In this document: positions 48,545 to 57,913 of the stretch, one piece after another
Layout of the letters: the number at the start of each line of letters is the position of its first letter
Position numbering within the stretch: the stretch's first letter is position 1
Assembly (NCBI RefSeq): GCF_000186865.1
Contig: NW_008705587.1
Coordinates: 209,304-273,303, forward strand
Direction: 5' to 3'
From: Aureococcus anophagefferens
Lineage: Eukaryota > Sar > Pelagophyceae > Pelagomonadales > Pelagomonadaceae
Length of the DNA stretch: 64,000 nucleotides
The notes under the pieces: model-generated
The model's database searches: none
What the model was told of the DNA's origin: nothing
What the model saw: only the letters and a program-made list of their open reading frames with translations
Made by a program: the position numbers and the translations under genes

Positions 48545-50484
48545 ATGGCGCTCCGCCGAGGCAACGGCGCGGTGGCTTTGAGCGCCCCGATCGTGAGGCG
48601 CGCGGTGGACGACGTCGTGCGCGAGTTGGCCTCGCGGAGCAATTTCAAGAAGCTGTTTTTCCATGAAACTCATAGCTTCGCGGACATCGTGCTGCATGGT
48701 GTGGTGCTCAGACTCAGAGAGCAGGACGAAGGCGCGGAGGTAAAGGAGACCGTTGATGTCGTCTTCTACGATGCCCTCCACGATGCGATGATTAAGATCG
48801 GGTGGGAGCCGACGGCGTTGACGCAAGCCGTGGTGGAGCGAGCCGTGGCAGCGATCCTCGAGAGCGAGCCGTGGCAGAAGGTTCCTCATACCGCTTTCTC
48901 AGATCGAGCGCTTCAAGAAGGCAGTCATAAGGGAGAGACCTTGTTGAAGGCCATTGCGTACCACTTGAGGCAAACTGACCAAGGCGAGCGGCTGGAGGAA
49001 GAATTCGGGGACGAGATCAGGAAGATGATCCGGTCTAGAAACCTACGCCTGGCCGCGGAGATCGCGCACAAGGAGGTCAGCGCTCTCAAGCGGCCGCGGA
49101 AGGCGAGCATCTTTATGGCCATGGCGGAACGCCCGCGGTTGGAGAAGGATGGCATGTCTCCCGGCGAGATCGGCGCGCGGCGGCGTCCTGGAGCTGTTTT
49201 TACGCGCGATGATGCCTTCCCACAGGCCTTTTTCTCGGCAAGTTATTTCGAACCTTGACGCCGGAGCAGAAACGAATCTACGAGGCGAAGGAGGCCAACG
49301 ACAGAAATCGCTACGACTTTGAGGTTGCTTTTTTTTGCGAGTCTACGTCGCGTCTCGGGCTCTCATCGTCTTTGTCGTGGATCTTCCCTTGCACCGGTCG
49401 GCGCCGTTGCGAGGACAGCCAGTGGTGCATGGATCCGCCGATGGACGACGTGCCAGAAGAAGAAAGAATCGTGGCGACGGTCGGGCTCCCGAAGGTTGCG
49501 CTGACGAGCGGCAAATGGTTCTACGAGATCGAGGTCACGGAGGCGGGCCATCATCCGCAGTTCGTCGCTCCCGCGCTCGCGCTCGCGTTCGGCTGGGCCC
49601 GGCGCGGCTGGGAACATTTGCAGCCGGACGGGGGCGGGCGGTACGGCTGCGGCGAGGACCGTTTCTCCTACGCGTACGCCGGCTTCGGAGGCTTTTACCT
49701 GCACGAGTCCCAGGAATGGGCCGAAGAGTCACCCATGTCGGCCGGCGACACCGTCGGCTGCATGCTCGACCTCGACGGCCGCGAGATCCGCTTCTCCGTC
49801 AACGGCGAATGCAACAAGTTCGTCTTCCGCTCCATCTCCGTCGACAGCGCGTATTATCCGGCGATGTCGATGCAGGCGGGCGTCGTCGACGTCAACTTTG
49901 GAGAGCGCGCTTTGAAATTTCTTCCCGAAGGCTACACGCCCGTCGCCGAGGAGCAAAAGAAGCAGATGCGTGCGCAAAATAAGCAGATGCGTGCGGAGAT
50001 AGAAGCCATGGATACGGAGATAGAAGCCTTGGATACACATCCACATCGCGGCGCGGAGGCGAACGACGAGACGCTGCTCGGGAGGAAGGCGAAGTACGAC
50101 GCGGCGACGGCGGCATCAGAGGCGTCGATGAAGATCATCGAGGACCGCATCGACGACCTAGGAACAATTCTTCGGAATCCTGACCCCAGCGGCGCTTTGT
50201 ACGTCCTCGGACTCCTCGACAAGCTCGACGAGGCGGCGCGCGGTGGCGGCGAGGCCGCCGCGCTGAGCCATCAAGACGTCTCCGGATCGACTGGATGGCG
50301 ACACGCCAGCGTCGAAGACTATGGGAGGGCGATGCGCATCGCTCTCGAGGAGCTCACGGCAAGCGACGGCTATGAGTACGAGCGCGGTCGCCGGGAGCAA
50401 GACGAGCTCTTACTGGAGCTCGGGCGCCTTCGCCAGGAGCACGACAAGCGCACAGTGGACTTCCACCTCGAGAATGGCTTTTGA
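48545..50484 (+). CDS. HMG-box + SPRY protein, two exons (48545..49172, 49226..50484)
   Basis: Two adjacent frames are joined by an inferred 53-bp GC-AG intron (49173-49225), giving 628 aa. Reason: the HMG box is otherwise cut in two, KRPRKASIFMAMAERPRLEK then SPGEIG before it and LFLGKLFRTLTPEQKRIYEA plus NDRNRYDFE after it; joining restores a full box at residues about 180-240. The downstream frame has no ATG of its own. The SPRY domain (about 294-441) has GKWFYEIEVTEAG, LALAFGWARRGWE, GDTVGCMLDLDGREIRFSVN and VDVNFGERALKFLP. The N-terminal part contains a VVFYDALHDAMIKIGW helix pair; the C-terminus is coiled coil. Third-position GC is clearly lower than in neighbours. Confidence 0.72.
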
Positions 50485-50602
50485 TAGGCTCAAGCCGAGG
50501 CGAGGAAATAAACGGTAGCTTAGCTATAGCTGCAACTTGCGCAGCTTGCATCCACCTTGCAGCCCATCCGTTGCAAAATTCGAACTCCATCGTTGGGCAG
50601 CT

Positions 50603-51841
50603 ATGCGCCGCTCCGGAGTGACCCCGCCGCCGCCGCCCGTGGACGTGGGCCTGCCCCCGAGGCGCGCGCACGCCCCCGCCGTCAACACGCAGCCGCGGCG
50701 CTTCCCCCTGGCGTCGCGGTCCAACGTCGTCGTCGCCGACCGGCGCCAGACGGCCATGCGCAAGCCCGTGGGCGACGGGCGCATCGTGCTCGCGGGCGCC
50801 TGGGGCGCCAAGGAGGAGCAGCTGCGGACCCTGGAGAAGGAGAACCGCGACCTCGCCGAGCGCTGCGCGAGGGCCGAGGCCGCGGAGCTGCAGTCGCGCA
50901 AGGACCGCGCGAAGTGGCGAAGCGAGGCCGCGGCGCACGAGGCCGCGCGGCGCGCGGACGCGGGCATGGCCGGCGCCATGGAGGTCGAGCGGCTCCTGCG
51001 CCTCGAGCAGCTGCGGGAGCGCGAGGAGCTCTGGCGCATGGCGTCGGAAGATTGCGCGCTTCGCCGCGGCGAAAGCAAGGACGCGAAACGGTCGTGGACG
51101 GCCGCGAGCCGCGACCTCGCGGCCAAGGCGCAGGCCCTGGAGGCGTCGACGCGCACCCTGGCCGCCGCCGACGCGGAGAACGCCAAGCTCACGGACCGCG
51201 TGCACCGCGCGGAGACGCGGCTCGCGCGCGTCGAGAAGGCGTTGGAGTGCGAGGCGCGCGCGAAGGAGGTGCTCGCGCACGCCAAGGCGCAGAAGGAGAA
51301 GCACGTCTGCGTGCTCCTCAAGGAGCGGGACCGGCTCCAGGCCGCGCACCGGTCCGCGCTCCACCGCCTCGCGAAGCTCGGCGTCGCGGAGGACGCGCCG
51401 CGGCAGAAGCCGCCCGTCCGCGTCGTGAGCCGCACGCCGCCGCGGACCGCGGCGGCGCCGGCCGTCGTCTCGCCGGAGGAGGCGACGTCCGTGCTCGCCC
51501 TCGACGTCGCGCTGCCCTCGACCGGCGGCGTCCCGGCGAAGGCGCTCTTCGCCGGGGACGACGACGCCGCGTCCGACGGCTCCGCGCCGTCGCCGACGCC
51601 CCGCGCGGACCCGGCGCCGACGCCGACGCCGCCCCGCTGCCGCGACACGCACGCCGACGCCCAGGCGCGGGCCATCCGGAAGCTGCGGGAGCGCGAGGAG
51701 CGCCACGCGACGGAGCTCGCGGTCGCGCAGCACCAGCTCCGCAAGGCCACGGAGAAGGCCACGGCGCTCCAGGTCCGCTTCGCCAACAAGCAGGCGCGCG
51801 ACGCCGCCGAGCGCATCTTCCGCAAGCCGTTCTCGGGGTGA
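50603..51841 (+). CDS. Coiled-coil protein, 412 aa
   Basis: ATG 50603 (MRRSGVTPPPPP). A Pro/Arg-rich N-terminus precedes a long predicted coiled coil (about 70-270: EEQLRTLEKENRDLAERCAR, LRLEQLREREELWRMA, KDAKRSWTAASRDLAAKAQA), a Pro/Ala/Thr linker (about 280-350) and a second short coiled coil (LREREERHATELAVAQHQLR) ending in RIFRKPFSG. No catalytic motif or targeting signal. Probably structural, perhaps cytoskeletal; nothing further can be supported. Confidence 0.7.
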   Translation: MRRSGVTPPPPPVDVGLPPRRAHAPAVNTQPRRFPLASRSNVVVADRRQTAMRKPVGDGRIVLAGAWGAKEEQLRTLEKENRDLAERCARAEAAELQSRKDRAKWRSEAAAHEAARRADAGMAGAMEVERLLRLEQLREREELWRMASEDCALRRGESKDAKRSWTAASRDLAAKAQALEASTRTLAAADAENAKLTDRVHRAETRLARVEKALECEARAKEVLAHAKAQKEKHVCVLLKERDRLQAAHRSALHRLAKLGVAEDAPRQKPPVRVVSRTPPRTAAAPAVVSPEEATSVLALDVALPSTGGVPAKALFAGDDDAASDGSAPSPTPRADPAPTPTPPRCRDTHADAQARAIRKLREREERHATELAVAQHQLRKATEKATALQVRFANKQARDAAERIFRKPFSG

Positions 51842-51934
51842 AGGCTGGTGTGCTAAGTGTGGCATCAAGTTGTAGTTCAACTTGTCGCTCGCTGAATTGC
51901 GAGCGCTTGCCTTGTGTAGCACTACCTCTCTTGC

Positions 51935-53035
51935 ATGCATCTGCTGCGCGCCGCGACCTTGGCCGCGATCGTCTGCAGCATGTCGCGCGCCAGCAAGATC
52001 GCCGGCCTGAAGACGGCGCTCACGACCGTGAGCCCCCAGAGCATCCGCGCCGCCGCAGAACGCATCGCGCCCTACGCCGTGCGCACGCCCGTGCTGCGCA
52101 GCGACCGCATCGACGCGCTCGCGGGCTGCGAGGTCCACTTCAAGTGCGAGCACCTCCAGGTCACGGGCAGCTTCAAGGCGCGCGGCGCGCTCAACGCGGT
52201 CCTGTCGCTGAGCGACGCCGAGGCCGCCGTCGGCGTCGTCGCGCATTCGACGGGCAACCACGGCGCGGCCGTGGCCCGCGCGGCGCAGGCGCGCGGGGCG
52301 CCCTGCGCCATCGTCGTGCCCACGGTGACGCCCGCGGCGAAGCTCGCGAACATCGCGCGCTACGGGCCGGCCGTCGTCCAGTGCGAGCCGTCGCCGGCTG
52401 CGCGGCGGGCGGCGTCCGAGGCCGAGGCCGCGCGGCTCGGCGGCGCGACGATCGTCCACCCCTTCGACGACGGGCGCGTGATCTGCGGCCAGGGCACCAT
52501 CGGTCTGGAGCTGCTGGAGGACGTGGCAGGGCTCGACGCGATTTTGGTGCCCGTGAGCGGCGGCGGCATGCTCGGGGGCGTCGCCGCGGCGTGCGCGGGC
52601 ACGTCGACGCGCGTCATCGCCGTGGAGCCCGCGGGCAAGGCGCTCGGCGCGGCGCTCGCCGCGGGCGAGCGCGTCATCTTCGACGAGGCGGAGCTGGAAG
52701 CGAGGCCGACGCTCGCGACGGTCGCGGACGCGATGCCGACGCGTCTGCTCGGGCCGAACCTCGCCTGGCCCCTCTCCTACGGCCTCCTCGACGCGCGGGA
52801 CGTGTTGGCCGTCGACGACGCCGCCATCGAGGCCGCGCTCCGGCTCACGGCGTCGGAGCTGAAGCAGGCCGTGGAGCCCGCGGGCGCCGTCGCGCTCGCG
52901 GGCCTGCTCTCCCCCGCGTTCGCCGCGCTCCGCGACGACCCGGAGCGGCCCCTGCGCCGCGTCGCCGCCGTCGTCTGCGGCGGCAACGTCGACGCCGGGA
53001 CGCTCGCGGCGATCCTCGCCGGCGGGGGGGACTAA
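51935..53035 (+). CDS. PLP-dependent serine racemase / threonine ammonia-lyase-like enzyme
   Basis: ATG 51935, 366 aa (ATG 51980 is an alternative). Fold-type II PLP enzyme: Lys81 in GSFKARGA forms the aldimine, HSTGNHGAAVA binds the substrate carboxylate, PVSGGGMLGG is the phosphate-binding glycine loop, and VVCGGNVDAG closes the site. The compact length without a C-terminal ACT domain fits serine racemase or catabolic threonine dehydratase rather than biosynthetic IlvA. The first 15 residues (MHLLRAATLAAIVCS) are hydrophobic and could be a weak targeting signal. It converges on the MYND gene with 34 bp between stops. Confidence 0.88.
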   Translation: MHLLRAATLAAIVCSMSRASKIAGLKTALTTVSPQSIRAAAERIAPYAVRTPVLRSDRIDALAGCEVHFKCEHLQVTGSFKARGALNAVLSLSDAEAAVGVVAHSTGNHGAAVARAAQARGAPCAIVVPTVTPAAKLANIARYGPAVVQCEPSPAARRAASEAEAARLGGATIVHPFDDGRVICGQGTIGLELLEDVAGLDAILVPVSGGGMLGGVAAACAGTSTRVIAVEPAGKALGAALAAGERVIFDEAELEARPTLATVADAMPTRLLGPNLAWPLSYGLLDARDVLAVDDAAIEAALRLTASELKQAVEPAGAVALAGLLSPAFAALRDDPERPLRRVAAVVCGGNVDAGTLAAILAGGGD

Positions 53036-53069
53036 GGCCGCCGCGCGACAGAATCCCGGCGGCGGGTGG

Positions 53070-56013
53070 TTACGACGCCTTCTCGGACTTGTCCGCGGCG
53101 ACGCACTTCGCCCGGTGCGTCGCCCAGTGCTCGGTCTGGCAGTCCCGCGAGCAGTAGTGGACGGCCTTGCACCGCGCGCACTTGCGCGCCTTCGTGAGGA
53201 CGACGGCGCAGCGCGCGCAGACGCCGACGCACCTCGCGTCGACGTCGATGGCGACTTCGAGCGGCGCGAAGGCGACCTCGAGCGCCAGGTAGGCGTCGAG
53301 CACGGGCACGACGAGCGCGCGGCGCGCGTCGTCGTCGAGCGTCGCGCAGTAGTCGCGCGCGCAGCGCAGCGACAGGCTCCGGTGCTGCTCGGACCACGTG
53401 TTGCGCGCGTCGTAGGACGGGTGCGCCTTCAATAACTCCGCGTGCGCGGCCTTGTGGTCCCTGCCGTTGGCGACGCGGTCCTTGAGCACGTAGGCGATGA
53501 TGGCGCGGTACCGCTTGTTCAGCGCGGCGGCGACGAGGGTCCGCTTCGCCGCGGGCAGGTTCCGGAAGGGCTCGACGTCGTCCATCGCGGGCGAGGGGAC
53601 GGGCTGCGGGCCCTCGCCGCCGGGCTCGAGGCCCCGGAGCAGGCCGCTCGGGTCGTCGCGCATCAACAGGACGAAGCGCCGCAGGACCTCGACGCTCCCG
53701 ACCTCGTCCTTGTCCAGCGACTCGCGGACGACGACGCGCGCCTCGAAGACGTCCTTGGAATGGTGCGCCGCGACGGCGCCCGACGACGGCAGCAGCCCCA
53801 GCGCGGCCCAGTCGTCGTAGTGCGCCTGCATGGCCTGCAGCACGACCCCCGGCCGCCGGTACCGCTCCCAGTGGCGCGTCTTGGCGCGCTCCTTCGCGTC
53901 GTCGAAGACGTGGCCGACGGTCGAGACCGTGGCGCGGTAGAAGACGCGCGGGTCGCCCGGCCGGAGGTGCGCGCCGTCGCCGAAGCCCTCGATGGCCACG
54001 GGGTAGAAGCTCCGCGAGGGCGACTGCCAGCGCAGCGCCGAGGCGTGGACGAGGTCCGTGACGTCGAAGGCGGCCTTGAGCACGTCCTCCGACGGCAGCC
54101 TGTGCCGAAACCAAATCTTCAACCCGACTTCAATGTGAGCGTATTCGAATGTTTTGACACAAGCTCTTCGGCTGGGCTTCGAGAACTCGACGAGAGCGAT
54201 CGATCCGTCCAAAAATCAGCCGAATCGACTTTGATTTGACCGAGCTAGAGAATTCTCAAGTTTGGTCAGGACCACCCAAACCAGTGGTTGGTTTCGGCAC
54301 AGACGGCAGCGTCGAGCTCCGCTCGGCGACGACGCGCACGGTCGGCGGCCGCCAGCCGTCCTCGTCCTCGTCGGCGACGAGCGCCGCCTCCTTGGCGCGG
54401 ATGAAGCTCAGGATGCGCGCCGCGTCCCAGCCGGGCTTCCAGGGCACGGCGCAGCGGTAGAGCGGCTCGCGCGTCCGCTGCGCGTCGCGGCGGTGCGCGC
54501 GCGCGGCCTCGTCCTCGGCGACGTAGTCCGCCTCGACGCGCGCGGGGCCGTAGGAGCTGTAGTAGGTCTTGGGCTCGTCGGGCAGCATGGGCGGGCTGCG
54601 CGTCCGCGAGTAGTAGTACATGAACCCCTTGAGGAACACGTCGCGCAGCGACCGCGTCGGTGCGGGCGCGCCGGGCCGCCGCCGCGCGACGCTGCCCGGT
54701 TTCTCCTCCATGCGGTTCAGCTCCTCGTCCTTCGTGCGGCGCAGGGAGAAGAGCCGCGACGCGATCAGCAGCCGCACGAGGCCCGACTGGGGCGTCGCCG
54801 CGCCCGCGGCGGCGCCGCGCCGCGGGTCCGCGTCGCGCACCGCGAGCGGGAGGTCGAAGACCCGCGGGTCGACGGCCGCGGGGCGGTAGAGCGACGGCGG
54901 CACGTAGACCGCGTAGCCCCGGAGCGCGTACTTGACGAGCCGCGCCTCGTAGGTGAGGGACCGCCGCGCCGCGTCGACGCGGCAGAGCTTCTCGCAGAGC
55001 GCGCGGACGCCGCGCGGCGCGCCCCAGACGCGTTCGCCGTCGTAGGCGAAGCAGCAGGCGTCGACGTCGAAGGAGTCGAGCACGGCCGCCGCGGACGCGT
55101 AGAGCCGGAGCACGACCTGGACGTTGCGCCGGGGGAAGCCCGCGCTGAACGTGATCGCGGACGCGGAGCGGACGCAGGCGACGCGCGCGCAGGCGTTGCG
55201 CACGACGGCGGCGTGGACGGCGACGAGCGCGTCCATCGCCGCGCGCTCGTCGAGCCCCACGAGGAAGAGGTCGACGTCGCTTGACGTGCAGAAACGCGAC
55301 GCGGCGTCGCGCCGCTGCAGCGTCCGCGCGGCGGCCTCGACGCGGCTCCGGCCCGCCATGGCCGCGTGGCTCCGCGCCTCGAACCACTCCACGAGCCCCG
55401 GCCCGGCCTCGCGGCCCGGCGGCCGCGCCTCGACGCACGCGAGGACGCCGCCGCCCGCGGCGACGAGGCCCAACGCCTTCCAATCGACGCCGCGGAGCAG
55501 CCCGGACCCGAAGACGTCGAAGGCGTCGCGGAACTGGGCCAGGTCCGCGCAGGCCGCGTCGGCGCCGTCGGGCCAGAAGCGCGGCGGCTGGTGGAAGAGC
55601 ACCTGCGCCGCCGCGACGTCCGCGCTCCACGGCCCCAGCCGCCAGGCGGCGCCCGCGGCGTCGCCCGCGAAGACGTCCAAGAGCTGGCTGCCTTGCTTCG
55701 TGATGGCCTCGGCGCGCAGGGCGACGTCGAGGGCGTCGCCGTCGTCGAGCGCCCGCGCGAGGGGCGAGTCCGGGTACGCGGCGCGGAGCCGCAGGAGCGC
55801 GGCGCCGGGCAGCTGCGGCAGCACGCGCTTGAGCGCGGGCGCGGGCCACGACGCGACGGTCTCGCCCCAGTCGCCGACGTCGTCGGCCATGCCCGCCAGG
55901 CAGTCGCCGAGGACGACGGCGCAGCGCTGCGTGAGCGACGTCGCGAGCGGCGTCGGCGCGCGCTCGCCCTTCTTCCGGCGCGTCGACGAGAAGAGGCCCT
56001 GGAACGACGCCAT
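53070..56013 (-). CDS. Nucleotidyltransferase-like + MYND zinc-finger protein, two exons (56013..54311, 54099..53070)
   Basis: ATG 56013; 910 aa with the precise junction AERSST-LPSEDVLK. Exon 1 contains SDVDLFLVGLDERAAMDALV (about 246; GS/DxD-like pair), VQVVLRLYASAAAVLDSFDV and DACCFAYDGERVWGAPRGVR, SLTYEARLVKYALRGYAVYV, an order found in a protist/metazoan family with ankyrin or MYND partners whose core looks like a nucleotidyltransferase. Exon 2 ends in a MYND finger (about 859-898): CARCAVVLTKARKCARCKAV and HYCSRDCQTEHWATHRAKC. MYND fingers bind proline-rich peptides. The donor is GC at the duplication start, or GT six bases on (two extra residues). Substrate unknown. Confidence 0.75.
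54100..54302 (-). mobile_element. Introner element 6 (subfamily A), sense, forms intron 54100..54310
   Basis: The best-preserved copy: a 15-bp perfect terminal inverted repeat, CTGTGCCGAAACCAA at 54100 and its complement ending at 54302, flanked by the perfect 8-bp duplication ACGGCAGC (54092-54099 and 54303-54310). Length 203 bp. On the gene strand the duplication is GCTGCCGT, so the donor is GC at its first bases or GT at its last two; both keep the frame. Confidence 0.93.
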
Positions 56014-56232
56014 CGCTGGTGTGGGCGCGCTGCGGCTCGGAGGCTGCGGCGCGAGAGGGCTGGGACGAAGCGGCGCGGTCGGAGGCCCCCGCCGCCGGCA
56101 GCAAGACGCGCGTACGAGGCCAAGGCCACACCCTGTCCTCAGATGGCTCGGATGGCGGCCCGAGAATGGTTCAAGTTGAACAGCAAGTTTCCTTTCACGT
56201 CACCGCGCGCCGCTCCGGCCGTCCGCCCTCTC

Positions 56233-57729
56233 TCAGAGCAGCTCGCGGCGCTTCTTCTTGAGCGGGAGGAGGGACGTGCGGGCCTGGGGGAGGAGGTAGT
56301 CGAGCTTGCGCCGCGCCTCCTTGTTGGGCTTGCGGAGCTTCAGCGTACTCTCGCGGACGTCGACGCCGAGCGGGAGGCCGCCGCGGTCCGCGCGGACGTA
56401 GGCCCGCGTCGTGATGAGGTCGACGCCGTCGTCCCAGACGACGGTGAGGTTCTTGCCGCTCACGTTGACGACGGTGCCGGCGAACCACTCCTGGCCGTCG
56501 GGTCCGGGGTCGAAGTCGCTCCAGACGCGCGACCCCGGCGCGTAGTCGGCCGCCGCCGGCTCCGGCGCGGCCCGCTTCTTCGACGGCGGGGCCTCGTCGC
56601 GCGCCGTGACGTTCGGCGGCCGGCCCTTGTGGGTCGGCGTCGGCGGCTTCGCGGCCTCGGCGAGCTCCTTCTTGAGCGAGCCCTTGCCCTTGGGCTTCCA
56701 GGCGTCGACCGCGGCGCCGTAGACGTCGCGCGCGGCCTTGGCCGCGACGTCCGTCGCCTCCTCGTCGTCCGCGGGCGCGTCCGCCGCCGCGAGCTGGCTG
56801 CGGAGGAGCTCCCGCGACACCTCGGCGAGCGCGTCGGACTCCGCCGACGGCGGCGCGGCGGCGGGCGCGTCCGGCGCGGCGGCGGGCTCGTCCGCGGCGG
56901 CGGCCGGCGACTCCGCCACCACCGCCGGCTCCTCCGCGACCGGCGCGGCCGGCTCGTCCGCCGCGGCGGCCGGCTCGTCCGCCGCGGCCTTGGGCTTCGG
57001 CCGGCACTCGAGCTCCGGCTCCTCCGGCTCCTCGGCCCGGGCGGGCGTCTTCGTCTTCGCCGACGCGGCCTTCTTCTTGCGGCCCTTGGCCGGGCTCGGC
57101 GACGCGTTCGGCCCCTGGAAGCGCTGCGCGCGGCCGTTCGCCAGGGCCTCCCACATGCGCTCCTGCCAGAAGGCCGTGTTCTGCTCGGCCTGGACCTCGT
57201 CGCGCGTCTTCGGCGCCGCGACGTCGTCGTCCTCCTCCTCCGGCGGAACGTCCTCCTCCTCCGGCGGAACCGCGGGCGGCGCCGGCGCGGGCGGCGCCTC
57301 GGCGCGCGGCGACGGCGCCTTCTTCTTGGGCGTGCGCTTCTTCGGCGGCCCCGTGGGGGACTGGTCCCGCACGATCTGAATCTTCTCGTAGCGCGGGCGC
57401 CACACGGGCGCCGCCGCGGGCGCCGGCGCCGGCGGGCCGCGCGAGAGGTACGCGTCGAGCGTCGCGAACGGCTTCGCGGCCTCGTCCCTCCCCGGCGGCG
57501 GGCCCGTCGAGTAGGCCGTCGGGTAGGGCGTCGGCGGGTCGCAGCGCGCGTTGACGAGCTTCGTGAAGCGGTCGCCGTCGGACGCGTAGGTCGCCCGGAC
57601 GCCGAGGTCCACGTCCGGCACCTCGTCGCAGGGCTCCGCCGGCGGCTGGCGCCAGGGCGTGTCCTCGTTGCTGACGATCCAGGACGCGCGCCGCCGGCAG
57701 AAGGCCGCGGCCCCGACGCACTGGAGCAT
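56233..57729 (-). CDS. Tudor-like domain protein with acidic/Ala-Pro linker, 498 aa
   Basis: ATG 57729 (MLQCVGAAAFC). Residues 20-140 are polar with PTPYPTAYSTGPPPGRDE. A Lys/Arg patch (KKRTPKKKAPSPR) and acidic repeats follow, including VPPEEEDVPPEEEDDD and four copies of AAADEPA (direct DNA repeats near 56880-57000). Residues about 390-455 (YAPGSRVWSDFDPGPDGQEW, FAGTVVNVSGKNLTVVWDD) match a Tudor/PWWP-like barrel. The C-terminus is basic (LLPLKKKRREL). Likely nuclear; the barrel may read methylated protein or act as a structural module. No catalytic motif. Confidence 0.65.
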   Translation of the reverse strand: MLQCVGAAAFCRRRASWIVSNEDTPWRQPPAEPCDEVPDVDLGVRATYASDGDRFTKLVNARCDPPTPYPTAYSTGPPPGRDEAAKPFATLDAYLSRGPPAPAPAAAPVWRPRYEKIQIVRDQSPTGPPKKRTPKKKAPSPRAEAPPAPAPPAVPPEEEDVPPEEEDDDVAAPKTRDEVQAEQNTAFWQERMWEALANGRAQRFQGPNASPSPAKGRKKKAASAKTKTPARAEEPEEPELECRPKPKAAADEPAAAADEPAAPVAEEPAVVAESPAAAADEPAAAPDAPAAAPPSAESDALAEVSRELLRSQLAAADAPADDEEATDVAAKAARDVYGAAVDAWKPKGKGSLKKELAEAAKPPTPTHKGRPPNVTARDEAPPSKKRAAPEPAAADYAPGSRVWSDFDPGPDGQEWFAGTVVNVSGKNLTVVWDDGVDLITTRAYVRADRGGLPLGVDVRESTLKLRKPNKEARRKLDYLLPQARTSLLPLKKKRRELL

Positions 57730-57913
57730 GGCGGACAAGATCGAAGATTTTGGGAGAGCGAGGCGAGACCGATTCTCTCGACGCGACCTGCGAGTCGACG
57801 GTGAACCCCTGGGTGAACCGGAGGTGCCGAGCTGCTCGACATGGAGTATGGTGAAGTGAGGCAGGCGGGCAGCATTCCCATGGAGCCCTGAACGCGAATC
57901 CGTCGCGCGAAGG

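Noticed and set aside
47225..48666. Plus-strand continuation of HIRA through the introner to 48666
   Set aside because: Reading through the intron shifts frame into the antisense of PIG-W; the spliced model ends at 47212 with a helical HIRA C-terminus.
53070..54212. Start MDGSIALVEFSKPSR as the N-terminus of the MYND gene
   Set aside because: These residues are encoded by introner 6 (also seen in frame near 46859); splicing to the upstream exon restores a continuous protein.
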